Assembly: GCA_025617375.2 (NCBI GenBank)
Contig: JAMYGW020000014.1
Span: forward strand, 496,001-560,000
Length of the DNA stretch: 64,000 nucleotides
From: Acarospora socialis
Taxonomy: Eukaryota; Ascomycota; Lecanoromycetes; Acarosporales; Acarosporaceae
Direction of reading: 5' to 3'
The notes beneath the pieces were generated by a model. It saw nothing but the letters and a program-made list of their open reading frames with translations, searched no databases and was not told the DNA's origin. Both the position numbers and the translations under genes were made by a program. Of the stretch, positions 45,691-57,138 are shown piece by piece; position 1 is the stretch's first letter, and each line of letters begins with the position of its first letter.

Positions 45691-47870
45691 GCCCTGTCGA
45701 AGACGGTGCTGTCGAAGCCGATAAACAGTCTCAGGCCTTGTTCTTGAGTTTGGCACTTGATTGTTAGCGCACACTCCGCTTCGGCCTGGTCAACCGTCTT
45801 GTCTTCGGACAGCTCATCGCAAACAGTCAGAGTCGATTGTGAGTCTTCAGACAGTATCATCAGCAACGTCTGATACTGGTATGCACGCTCAGCTTCTCAC
45901 TTATACTGCGAAGGCGTTGTGGGCCCATCCGCCGAAATATGCTCCATGTCTGTTTGTTTCTTATAAATATTCTTCAGAAACTCGCCCACTCGCCAATCCG
46001 ACTCCAGTATCACACGTATCGGCACAGCCGTTGTGGTAGTGGATCCCACACTCGCCCCGGTACCCAACAGCCCCGGTCGATGCGCCAGTGGCCGTTCAGC
46101 CACCAGAATTCCAAATGTGGCTTCGTCCGAGTTGGCGTATCGAGCTGCTAGGATTGACCACGCAGCCGTAGTCTTCGTCGATTGGGTGAAATCAGACCTG
46201 CGCCAATCGAAGCCTTGATTATCGTGACATATGATACCATCAAGGCAGGGCCTGTAAGTGGGCGACGGCAAACTGGGAAATTGTGCCGCTTCCGATCCTT
46301 CGAACTCTTTCTCCCAAAACTCGACTCCAATATCCTCGTGGAAGCCAGTACGGTAAGTGAAAAACGCGTCGTACAAGGAACGATCATCTTGTTCCCGGCT
46401 CGACTTTGCCGCTGTTGTTGGTTTGAAGGTTGATACTCAGTAGGTATTCAATCGCGTCGCAGATCATGCTAGCAACCCCTTGAGATGTGTCCAGGCTCAG
46501 GAAGGCGTTTTGGTAGACGAGGCTAATATCTGTGCTGGCTCCACTGATTCCCGCGACAAGAGTAACGTCAAACTGTTCAAATCCATGTCAGTAATGTAGC
46601 TGTGACAATCGTGTCTCAGGCGGAGCTTCGAATCTCGTCTGGATCCGCACTCTCAACTTCGTGGAAGCTGACATCACCTTCCTAGTGCTTCTCATTCTGG
46701 CGCGATTCGCGGACAGTTATGGCCGTGTTGAACAAGGGCCTGGCCCCCAGACCTAGCTTCCGCTGGATGTCTGCAAGACTGGTAGTTGATAAGTCAGCTG
46801 ATCGACGGACCGTGCGAACGTGGTTGAGACCACTTCGCGGGCGATGCCATCGAGGTCGATGCGGCCTATCAGGACATTGATCAACGGTCTCACTGTATTC
46901 TCGATGCCATTGATGGGTATATCACGACTTGACGCCAATAGCCGAAATTCCTTGACACAGTATATTGAGACAGAACAAGAGCCCGGAAGACCTGTATGAA
47001 AACAGAGCGTGTAATTCCCTGGCTCTGGCAGAAGGAGTGGAGGTCAGATGTGACACTGGACGGAAGCGTTATTCGACCTTGACCCGATTGCGAACGAACG
47101 GGCAATCCCACGGCGTTTCCTGACGGAAAGCGACATCTCTGAGCGCTGGCCAAGAGTCGCGTCCAAAACGCGAGACTGTTTGACTTGCGCACACGTGCCA
47201 TGTGCTGGATGAACTGGCCGAACGGTACATTCACTGACAGACCTCTGCCACGATAGGCCTTCGAGAGATCACCCATCAAGATTTGGATAGATGCAGCGTC
47301 AATCAGTGCATGTGTCACGTCGAGTCGGCCAGCCACGTCGCCATTCGAGGCTCGGCAGATTGTAAAGGCGTGCTGTGGTTCCCCAGCAGTAAAGCTAGGC
47401 CGTTTCTGCTCTTGTAATGCATCTGCTGGTCGCTTAGAATCTGACTGTATCAGCCAAACCTTGGGAGAGTGATCTCGAAGTAGCACCTGGATGAAACTAC
47501 AAACGTCGAGGCGCTCTAGGATCACCGTGGACAAAATCGAGTGGTGTGCAACCACGCTTCTCCATGCCGCCTCGAGTTGGATCGGCAAAATCGGGCCTCC
47601 ACCCTCAGCAACACACTCCCATATAAAGTAATTTGCATAGGATGCCGTCCCTTCGCTGATGCTAAAAGGATGCCTTCCTGTAGTGACGTACAGGGGTAGA
47701 TGTCCTTCACCGTGGGCACCGGAACGCCCGCCCCGGGTAGCGTTCTACCAACCAACCTATCGAACTCATCGTAGGTCGATGGTAGCAGAGGGAAATTAAC
47801 TCGGGGCGAAGGAAGCTCCGGGCAGCGATTGTCAACTGCTGCGCGAATCCGGTCATCCATGCTTCCAGTT
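45690..47870 (-). other. NRPS C2 and a partial second condensation domain (relic)
   Basis: A near-complete C domain runs from KDIYPCTSLQEGILLASAKG (~47700) through VTHALIDAASIQILMGDLSK (~47310) to VYQNAFLSLDTSQGVASM (~46510). It follows an E domain, as D-to-L type C domains do. Sequence from ~46390 to 45690 resembles the second half of another C domain (AAQFPSLPSPTYRP; VAERPLAHRPGLLG). No A or T domain lies between them. Confidence 0.75.
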
Positions 47871-49400
47871 GAGGTTGGTGCAACATCTTTTGATGGACTC
47901 CAAAGGAGATGCTCATGCGACCCTTGGCGACCCCCACGATGACTTCAATCAAACAGAACCTTTTTGTCGCCGCAGACATGCTCAGCGATCTTCCGGAGCC
48001 ACCCGACCTTTCTTCAAGCTGGAAGAGCCCATTTACGTTCTCCAGCTGCTGATATACGCCGGTGAAGTTGAGCCTCAGTTCAGGGACGCGGTGCTTTCCG
48101 AGAACTCGACAGCCTTTGGCGGCAGTATATCGGTAGTTGAAATACGGACGACCTTTGCCGGGAACGCGACGTCGAATGTCCTTGGCGATTCTCACTGAGT
48201 CAACTATGTCTTGCTTGGTCTCTATTGGAATCTGAAGAGGGTGCATTGTCGTGAACCAGCCCACAGTTTCCGAAAGATCGACTTCAACTTGACCTAGAGG
48301 CTCCCTACCATGGCCTTCTAGGTGTACTGGGGGCGACTGACGGTCGGGAAAGGTTTGTCGGAAAGAATGAGCCATTGCCGTCACCAAGGAATCGGTGACT
48401 TCGGTGCCGAAAGGCTGGTTGCTCTGGCCAAGCAAGAAATTGGTTGTTTCGACATCAAGATGTGTGCTGTAGTGTCTGGTACTCTCCTGCGTATTTTCGG
48501 TGGCGGACAGGCCCCGATACTCCAGGTTCGGACCGGTAAATGGGAAGGGAAGGACTTGATCAAGCGATAGTGATTGAGCCTCCACTCGCTGCAGTCCATG
48601 CCAAGCGTGGAACGACGTTGTCCGATGCGCTAGTGTCTCCTCCTTCTTGATGATACGTTCGATATCATGCCACAACACACGCCACGATACCAGGTCGACG
48701 ACTAGGTGATGAGCCGCAAGGAAAAGGAACTGTGTCCCTTCTGCATCGGTGAAGAGGTCAGCTGCAAAAATTGGGCCAATTAAGATGTTCAGAGTCTTTT
48801 GCCGAGCTTACACGAGCCTGTCGACTTCTGCCATTGATTGCACAGAGTGCTCGCTGAATGCAAACGTACTTGAGCCATTCTCTTAGATAATCTGCTCCCA
48901 CTCGCCCCCTTCATTCTGCCGAAAGCGTACGCGAAGCATCGAGTGTCGACCAACCACAGCTTGTAACGCTGTCCGGATGGCATCATTCGGGACCGTCTCC
49001 CGGAGCTTCAAGAGAAAACCATGATTGAAGTGGTTGAGTCCATCTGGATGAAACTCGAAAAACATCTGCTGTATCGGTGATAGCTTCCAGGCGATGCGTT
49101 CGAGCTCTTCCTCTGTGGGAGAAGGCAGGTATGTCATACTGGTATTGAGCGCTGCAATTCTCTGAATTGTTTGCTCTCGGAGCATTTCTCCTACTGCAAG
49201 AGAAATGCCTCGAGCCCTACATCGGGAGATGACTTGCATAGCGGTGATGGAATCCCCGCCGATTCGCATAAATGACGAGTCCGTCGAGATGTAGTCTGGG
49301 CCCATCTCGAGTACCTCCGCCCAAACCTCCACGAGGATCTTTCTGACATTGTTGGACGGTGCAAGCTTCTCAAGCTGCTCGCTTCTTAGAGTATGAGGGT
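47870..49400 (-). other. NRPS T1-E1: carrier and epimerization domain (relic)
   Basis: The carrier motif FMRIGGDSITAMQV has its phosphopantetheine Ser codon at ~49250. The epimerization domain follows: LSPIQQMFFEFHPDGLNHFN at ~49080, HHLVVDLVSWRVL at ~48690, EGHGRE at ~48320 and ETVGWFTTMHPLQI at ~48250. An E domain implies a D-configured residue from this module. Confidence 0.85.
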
Positions 49401-51122
49401 AGAAAGTCGTACGCCCCATTTCACGCAGCTGGCGTCGGTCTGTCTTACCGTGGTTCGCAATTGGCACCTGCATGACCGGGATGGATGCATTGGGAACCAT
49501 ATACGAAGGCAGAACCTCGGCTAACCGCTCGTGTAGTCCATCGACCAGCTGACGCACTGCTCTTGCACATGCTTCCTCCGGTTGAGTTGCCTCTATCCCC
49601 TTATAGGCGGTACTGGGTGAACAAAGGCAACTAAAGTTGGGCTACCACTGCCTTCAGGCACGATCACCTCTGCCACTACGAGGCCGTCGAGGAGTTTAGA
49701 ACGGCAAGCATCATCAAGGTGTCGACGGATGTGATGCTCGATTTCAACCAGCTCGACTCGCTGCCCCCGAATTTTGATCTGGTTGTCCTTACGGCCGGCG
49801 AATGCGAGGGTGCCGTCAGAATTGTAACGCACAAGGTTTCCTGTTTTGTATAGTTCGGCTAGGGAGGCCAGAATGGCTAGGGCATCCTTGAAGTAACTAA
49901 GAAGGATCTTGAACAAACGCTTCACCAGTGCGATTGATATAACCTTGGCCGACTAGAGCTTCTCAAGCCAAAATTCACCAAGCGTGCCGACAGGCGCCAA
50001 TGTCGGACTTTCGGAAGCAGTCAAAATCCAATTTGCACTGGCGAGACCTCTGCCAATAAACATATCACCGCGCTGTAGAGTACTGGCATCCGTAGCCGTC
50101 GAGACGACAGTGCATTCGGTAGGACCGTACACGCTTAGCTTTTGTACGTGTGCGGGCCAGGACTGGAAATCGATCCATTGCTGGGGCTCGCCACCCAGGG
50201 CCACACATCTAACTGGTGGAAGGTTCTCTAGATACAAGAGTCGGGCAACTGATGGGTCAAAAATATGACCGTCGCGTTGAATCGAGCCATCGAAGCTTCC
50301 AAATCAATCTTGCGTTCCGCCTCCGAGGGAACGCAAAGACATGCGACATGAGAAAGTGCCTGTAACACGTTGAACCAGGCAATATCGAAGCTATATGACG
50401 CAATATCGTAGATGCGCTCGCCGAGGCCAATCCCAGAAACAAGCCCATGGTGTTTGATCGCGGTCGAAAACAAAGAAGGTGTAATAACGGCGCCCTTCGG
50501 AGAGCCCGTACTTCGTGACGTAAAAAGGACTATCAACTTGTGAGAAGGACGGCCGATTGGCAAGATGGGAACCGGGAGCGTTTCCATGGCTACCAGTTGC
50601 TCTTCCCCAATCACAACCACGTCACATTCGCCGATGCGTCTCGCCATCAACCGGTTCGATTCCGATGATACGATCAGCCTCGGGCTCACTTGTCCCACGA
50701 TAATCTTCAAACGTTTCTCTGACTGTGTGATGTCCATGGCGACCGATACGACACCAGCCTTCATAACACCTAACATCGCAACGGCCGTCCACTTTGACTT
50801 CTCAAAACACAGCGGTACCATGGTCTCGGAAGCAAGCTTTTGGTTGACCAGATGACGTGCGAGACGGGTTGACAAGTCGTCTACCTCCTAGTAAGTGAGG
50901 CTACCATCCCAAGCGCATATTGCCGGTGCGTCTGGCTGCTTCTTTGCTGTTTTGCGAGATCAAGTCGTGCACGCACGTCTCTTCTGCAGCTGGCACCGTG
51001 GCGTTCCACCCCCAGATATCTTTCAAGTCCTGTGAAGACATTGCTGCTGCAACATCAGCCATCGAACGTGACGGACAGGACCCAGCCAGTTGCCGTGTGA
51101 CGAAACTGAACTGTTCGATCAT
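49400..51122 (-). other. NRPS A1: first adenylation domain (relic)
   Basis: The C-A linker (SSQDLKDIWGWNATVPAAEE) is at ~51040. The A-domain body (FEKSKWTAVAMLGVMKAG, TGSPKGAV, SYSFDIAWFN) lies at ~50820-50380. SVYGPTECTV lies at ~50110 and [20 protein letters not shown] at ~49840. The end, with GKTDRRQL, is at ~49440. Confidence 0.85.
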
Positions 51123-51402
51123 TCTCTGCGCCTTTCAAGAGTCAAGGACCGTGAGTCGGAGATGGCGACCATCCTGATACCGGTCTTATTGAGAAAGCAT
51201 TGAACGGTCAGCGCGTAAGATGAGCGGCCAACGTCGGTCTCCAGGCATTTCTAATCGCCAGCGCAGTCAGGAACGCCTGCTTTCTTCCGAGACTGTCCTC
51301 CAACTTGGCAAACATAGTTTTCTGCCAAAACACCAAACTACTCACGCTGAAGTAGAGACAGAGCGAAGTTTCGTCGTCGTTTCTTTGTTGAATTTCAACA
51401 CA
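51123..51402. promoter_or_regulatory. Divergent interval between the NRPS relic and the ABC transporter relic
   Basis: The NRPS relic reads leftward from ~51210 and the transporter rightward from ATG 51403, so about 200 bases separate them. Because the NRPS begins inside a C domain, this is probably not its original promoter but a truncation or joining point. I see no clear regulatory motif. Confidence 0.35.
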
Positions 51403-54400
51403 ATGCAATCACAATTCAATGACTACAGCTTTCGCCCTGTGGCCAAGGGTTGCTACCGTGATCTTGATTTCAAGCTTTTATTCGAGAACACGATCCTTTC
51501 CATCCTTCCGTCTTTACTGGTCTTGTTAGCCGCCATCGGAAGAACATAATATCTCCACCGTCAACAGAGGCTGGTTTCGACTAGAGTGCTCCAGATAGTC
51601 ATGTTAGTCAGTTTCTATAGTCATCTACCAAGCTCGGGTTACTAAATACTGCTTTTAGTTGGCCCTCGCAATCTATACTGCGCTACAAGCAGCTCTGCTT
51701 TCCATCTGGTCCACGCACCAGAGTTTGAGAACCTGGTCCTCGATTGCAGCGGCTGGACTTGCCCTGGTCACTGCCATCCTTCTCTGCTTGCTCTCATATC
51801 TTGAGCATGGCCGCAACGTTCGGCCATCGTCCATCCTCTACTGTTGTATTCTTTGTTCTCCACTATGTTTGATGCCGTCCGCGCCCGCACAGTATGGCTG
51901 GTGTCTCCAGCGTCGACGCTCGCCGAGCTTGCCATCGCCTCGGTAGTCGCGAAAGCCGTGGTCCTAATCCTGGAGTCGCACGAGAAATCAGACTATATAG
52001 TGGCACCGACGGAGGCATACGGACCGAAAGCACCAGCAGTGTGTTGAACCGGAGCATCTTCTTCTGGCTCAACCGCATTGTATGGAACGGTGCACGAACA
52101 GTGCTGCTCCCGGGCAATCTTGATGGATTGACTCCGGAAATGACCTCAACCTCTCCCGGTTCCCCTTTCCTTAACGCTTGGAGAAGGTCAAAGCAGAAAC
52201 GACAAAGCTATGCATCCATGCGAGCCCTTTTTGCTACTTTGAAGTGGTCCATACTCAGAGCACTCTTCCCGCGAATTCTGCTCCTGGCTCTCACGGTCTG
52301 CCAACCAATTCTACTGCACGACCTGATGGAGTACTTCGGAGAGCCTTCTACGCCCGAGTCCGAAGCTGTTGGGAAGGGTCTGATAGGCGCTTACGCTCTG
52401 GTTTACATTGGAATCGCCATGGCCACTGGCTTCTATTGGTACCATCACTATCGGGTGCTTACCATGATTCGCGGTTGTCTAGTATCCGCGGTCGGCTGAC
52501 AGACGTTGAGGGTGAACGCCCATGCAATGAGCGATCCCAGGGCAGCCGTGACGTTGATGACTACGGATGTTGAGAGAAGTCTCTTCGGGTTGCACAGTTT
52601 CCACGAGTTCTGGGTCATTGTCGTCCAAGTCGAGATCCAGACATGTTTGCTGCAAAGACAGTTGGGCGTGGCGCTCGCGGTTCTGATTGTCATCACGGCT
52701 ATCTTCTCTGTCGCATCGGTCTGGGTCAGCCGGTTTTCCTATGCTCGTTCAAACCAAATGGAGGGAGGCAGCCCAGTCCCGCATCGGGGCGAGTTCGAAC
52801 ATTCTATTGTCCATCAAAGCGATGAAGATGCGAGGACTAACAGAGAGCGTGTCTTCTATCATCCATAATCTGCGGCTGGAAGAGCTCAGTTTCGCGGCCG
52901 GATTCAGAATACTGTTGGTGTGGACCACCGAGCTGGGCTACATTCCGCAATTCATTTCACCCCTTCTTACATTCCTGGTGTTTATCCTTCAAGCGAGGAC
53001 CAGCCACCAACCTTTTGACGCCTCTCGGGCTTTCACCTCGCTCTCCTTGCTGTTGCTGATCGCTCAGTCTCTAAGTCAGACTCTGCTTGATCTCCCTCAC
53101 TTCTTGCTGCATTTGGGTCCTCCGCACGGATCGATGAGTTCTTGTCGACCGAGCAACAAACCGACTTCAGAGACTTCGATATGCTTCCGGACACAAAAGC
53201 CGCTCTATGGATGCTTCAGAAACCTTTGATGGGTAGAGGTGTTACTGGAGAGAAAGACCCCGAGGAGCCGGCTCTCAAACGCGCAGTTGCTGGACATGAG
53301 GCTATCACTCGTATCAACCAAGGCTCTTACGGCTGGGGTGAGGTTGATGTCCTTCAAGACATTAACATCACTATCCCGCGAGGCCAGCTTACTCTTATCG
53401 TCGGGCCGGTCGCGAGTGACAAATCTACTCTCTGCCACGCCTTGATAGGGGAGACACCCACTTCGAAAGGCACACTGCAAGTATTTGTCGATTCCAAGAA
53501 GATTGCATTCTGCAGTCAGACACCTTACTTGACCAACGGGACTATCAAGGAAAACATTGTGGGATATTCGAATTTCACACGGCCATGGTATGATACGGTC
53601 ATCGCCGTCTGTGCGTTGTCCGATGATATCAACCAGATGCCCAGCCGAGACAACACCGTGGTCGGAAGCGACGGTATCAACCTGAGCGGTGGTCAGAGAC
53701 AAAAGGTCGCCCTGGCCAGAGCTCTATATGCCCGAAATTCTATCGTTGTCCTTGATGATGTCCTGAGTGACCTCGAGAGCGAAGGGGCAAACCATGTATT
53801 CTGGAATGTTATGGGCCCGGAGGGGATCGTACGACAACAGAATATCACGGTCATCTTTGCCACGCATGCTACGCAGTTTCTTCCTTTCTGCGACCACATT
53901 GTCGCTCTCAGCAGCTCCGGTCGAGTCGCGCAGCAGGGCGATTACCGCTCTCTTCGCTCTCAAGAAGGCTTTTCGAGCTATCTGAGCGTCGTTCAAGATC
54001 GGAGCGCCAAGAAGGTCCGTGGTCAGGAAGGCGGCGAAGCAGATGCAAGTCGTGAGAAAGCTTCCGAGCTTAGCACGATCGAAAGCGCCCAAAACCGAAC
54101 AGCAAGCAATCTCGCGGTCTACCGTTATTATGTCAAGGCGGTTGGCACCTGGGCGACCTGCCTTCTTCTCCTTCTTGTTGTACTCTACGCTGCCTCATAT
54201 AACATCCCGAGTTACTGGCTCAACGTCTGAGTAAATACCGCCAAACCCGGCGACCTCGTCTATTGGGGAGTCTACGCAGCATTTCAGATCCTAGCCCTCC
54301 TTCTCTTATTCGCAGCAGCATCCTCGTGCGGCCGACAAGTCATCATATTACGTGCAGGCCATGGTACGCTTACCGATCTACCCAAGCGTACCATGGCCTG

Positions 54401-56108
54401 CACGTGATATGATAACTTGTCGGCCGCACGAGTACCACACATTCGTCCGGAATTTCACCCGGGCGGGCTCAAGCTTACACGCCTCTCTCTTGAAGTCCGT
54501 TATGGAGGCGCCCTTGTCCTTATTTAGTTCTACCGACAGTGGTGTCACTATCAACCGATTCTCTCAAGATCTCTAATTTGTTGACAACGAGCTGCGTCTG
54601 GCGCTGCTAACGCTGTTATTGACAATTTTCTTGCCACTCGTTCAGGCAACCTTGATCATTGTTTCCAGCCCTTGGGTCGGGGTGGCATTTGTTATCATCA
54701 TACCAGTCTTCTACGCGGTCCAGAACTTCTATCTTCGAACCTCACGTCAGTTGAGGTTGTTGGAGCTCAAAGCTAAAAGCCCGTTGTACACCAGTTTTTG
54801 GAGACATTGAACGGGCTCTCCACGCGGAGGTCTTTCGGCTGGGCATCTAAGACTTTAGAAGCGAATTGGAGACTCCTAGATTCGTCTCAATAGCCTCTCT
54901 ATCTGCTCTACATGATCCAGCGCTGGCTAACTTTGGTTCTTGACATGGTCGTCGCCTTTGTGGCAATCATCGTCGTGACCCTCTCAGTAACTCTGAAATC
55001 GAGCGGCGGGCTCGCGGGCGTTGCCTTGACGCAGGTAATGTCGCTAAGTATGATGCTTACAACCATCGTCATGCAGTGGACACTCGTTGAGACCAGCATT
55101 GGGTCCGTTAGTAGGATAAAGACCTTTGTTGAGAACACGCCCTCAGAGAACAAGGCTCACGAGGTTTCCGAACTACCGTCGGCTTGGCCAGGTGACGGTA
55201 GAATCCGTCTCGACAACGTTAGCGCTTTCTACAAGTAAGGTCCATGCATATCCCAGACGTTGGGTTGAATCGCAGCGGCGACTGACGTATCATCATTAGA
55301 ACAAACCGGACACTCTTGTTCTCCGAGACGTGAGCCTATCCGTGGAAGGTGGACAGAAGATAGGGATATGTGGCCAAAGTGGCAGGTAAACTGCGTACCC
55401 AACGTAACAAAAATTTCGAATCAAGACACTAACCATAAGTCTTAGCGGTAGATCGTCGCTGCTCCTGCTTCTATCACGTATGCTGGAGATACAGGAAGGT
55501 TCCATCGTTATTGACGGTGTCAATCTTAGCACTCTGCCTCGCAACACGCTCCGCGCTCGACTGAATATTGTTCCTCAAGAACCCGTCTTCGTCCCCGGTA
55601 CGATTCGCTTCAACCTGAATCCTTCCAACGAGTTTTCGGATTCTGCAGTGGTCGAAGCGTTGACAAGGGTGTATCTCTTCGACGTACCGGATGCCAAAGG
55701 TGGGCTAATGGCACAGCTTTTGATCCGGGCTTTCTGAGCCACGGTCAGCGTCAGCTGTTCTGCTTGGCAGTTGCCGTCCTTTGCAATGCAAGCATCGTAC
55801 TGCTTGACGAAGTCATGAGCAAGCAAGTCCAGTTATGGCCTGGCGCAACGAAACCGAAGCTGTGCTGACATTTGGAAAGTGTGGACCAGGTCACGGACGA
55901 CCTCATGCAGACAATCATTCGCGAGCAGTTCAGGGACTGTACCGTCATTGCTATTGCACATCGTCCAAGTACTATCCTCGACTTCGATCGGGTGGTAGTG
56001 CTCGATCGCGGAGTAGTGTGCGAAGTTGGTAACCCGCAACAACTTCTTGAAGAGAACTCCCGGTTCAAGGAAATGTGGATGGGAAATGAAGAGGAGGACG
56101 TAGATTAG
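51403..56108 (+). pseudogene. MRP/ABCC-type ABC transporter relic
   Basis: Full-length layout of a fungal multidrug-resistance-associated exporter: N-terminal membrane domain TMD0 (ATG 51403 to ~52030), TMD1 (~52040-53130), NBD1 (~53300-53980), TMD2 (~54100-55160), NBD2 (~55200-56108). NBD1 shows GPVASDKSTLCHALIGE at the Walker A position, LSGGQRQKVALARALY and the Walker B IVVLDDVLSDLE. NBD2 shows GQSGSGRSSL, DGVNLSTLPRNTLRARLN, PQEPVFVPGTIRFNLNP and IAIAHRPSTILDFDRVVVL. Introns are visible at 55235-55299 and 55386-55445, probably another at ~51605-51659. Both Walker A motifs depart from consensus and there are several in-frame stops and shifts, so it is dead. It is the natural export partner of the neighbouring NRPS (inference). 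Confidence 0.88.
54323..54432. repeat. 49-bp near-perfect inverted repeat inside the transporter relic
   Basis: Arms 54323-54371 and 54384-54432 are reverse complements with only two mismatches, both C/T, around a 12-base loop (ACCGATCTACCC). It lies in the second membrane domain and interrupts the expected protein. It has no target duplication or known termini, so a replication template-switch is more likely than a transposon. Confidence 0.95.
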
Positions 56109-56259
56109 ATGGGAATCCAGCCAGATGGCAGGGAGTGCCACATGTACTTATACATGTAGGAAGCTAGCAGCTAGAACGCCATTAAGTCATCAACTCCCTC
56201 CGGATCCATCATGTTCTCCCTGTCGCATTGGAACTTAGATCCCCTGCCGTGGCATGTTT

Positions 56260-57138
56260 CTAGCGGACAGGATCAGAACGCGCTTCCGTTTGTGCACGTG
56301 GCCTGAATTTGAGTAGACTCATCAGTACGAGTGCCAACAAGGACACCACAGCAGTAACATCAAACGGCAGTCCAAGCCAGATGCCACCCCTATCCAGGCC
56401 CAGATTAAACAGGATTGAGATCAGAGAAAATAGAAGCATTCTCGAAAATGTATCTGCAATTGCAATCACAGAAAACATGCGAGCATTGTACTTTGGCTCT
56501 ATGAGCGCGCCCAAGACTTTCGGTTAGCCAGCCGAGAATCATCAGAGCGACTGTCGGGGCGAGGCCTTGAGTCGTATAGCCGAGCGTCAGCAGGCACAAG
56601 GACATTCGAGTAATAACGACATTTTCCTGAAGTGCTCCAAGATGGAACTTCTCTTGTATTCTATCGACGACGAAAGGAAGAACAGAGAGGGCAAACGTGG
56701 GGATAGCCGCTTGAGGCGAATAAAGAAACGTTGCGTTGGCCAGAGTCCACTGATACCGATTGAATATGTAACGTTGGAGGGTGTCGGACAATGCGAGCGT
56801 CATCATACAAAGTAGACAAAGCGCCAGCAGGAAGTTAAGTTGCCAATCTGCCCTCATGATCTTGAAATTCCGAATACTAGGTGAGTCGCCGTGATCATGT
56901 CCTGGATCGTTGTTCGCATGTTCTGTGAACACCTCCCGTCGTCCTCGTCATCGTCGCCGTCATTGTTGTTGCCATCATCTTCGCCTTCGTTGTCGTCGTC
57001 GTAATGCATCTTAGCATCAGCATTCCAGGCTAGCGTTTCTGGAATGGAAATGGCAATAGGATCACACAACGCCTGGAGAGCAATGCCAATGCATATGGCG
57101 AACCAAGCGTTGATCTTCAACACTGCGGCCGCCAACAC
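56260..57138 (-). pseudogene. Major facilitator superfamily transporter, C-terminal relic
   Basis: Minus-strand helices appear in order: VLAAAVLKINAWFAICIGIA (~57135), an acidic loop (DDDNEGEDDGNNNDGDDDED, ~57000-56945), ADWQLNFLLALCLLCMMTLA (~56850), FLYSPQAAIPTFALSVLPFV, SLCLLTLGYTTQGLAPTVAL, MILGWLTESLG, ALIEPKYNARMFSVIAIADT and a final GLPFDVTAVVSLLALVLMSL helix, ending at stop 56260. Frames differ between blocks, and the first membrane helices of an MFS protein are not found upstream. It points toward the ABC relic and would have been an accessory exporter of the metabolite locus or an unrelated neighbour. Confidence 0.7.

Larger units (their letters stand above)
39120..51210 (-). pseudogene. 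Nonribosomal peptide synthetase relic (fossil)
   Basis: A ~12-kb minus-strand relic of a multimodular NRPS, an enzyme that activates amino acids as adenylates, loads them on carrier domains and condenses them. Reading from 51210 down, domains are: tail of a condensation (C) domain, A1, carrier T1, epimerization E1, C2, part of another C, A2, T2, C3, A3, T3, E2. Core motifs are plain in many places: GGDSI in all carriers, EGHGRE in both E domains, YGP-E, YKTG-LVRYN and KIRGQRVE in A domains. It is clearly broken, with more than ten interruptions. The module order is not canonical, which implies internal loss or rearrangement. There is no starter A-T unit and no terminal release domain, so both ends may also be missing. 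The product is unknown. Confidence 0.9.
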
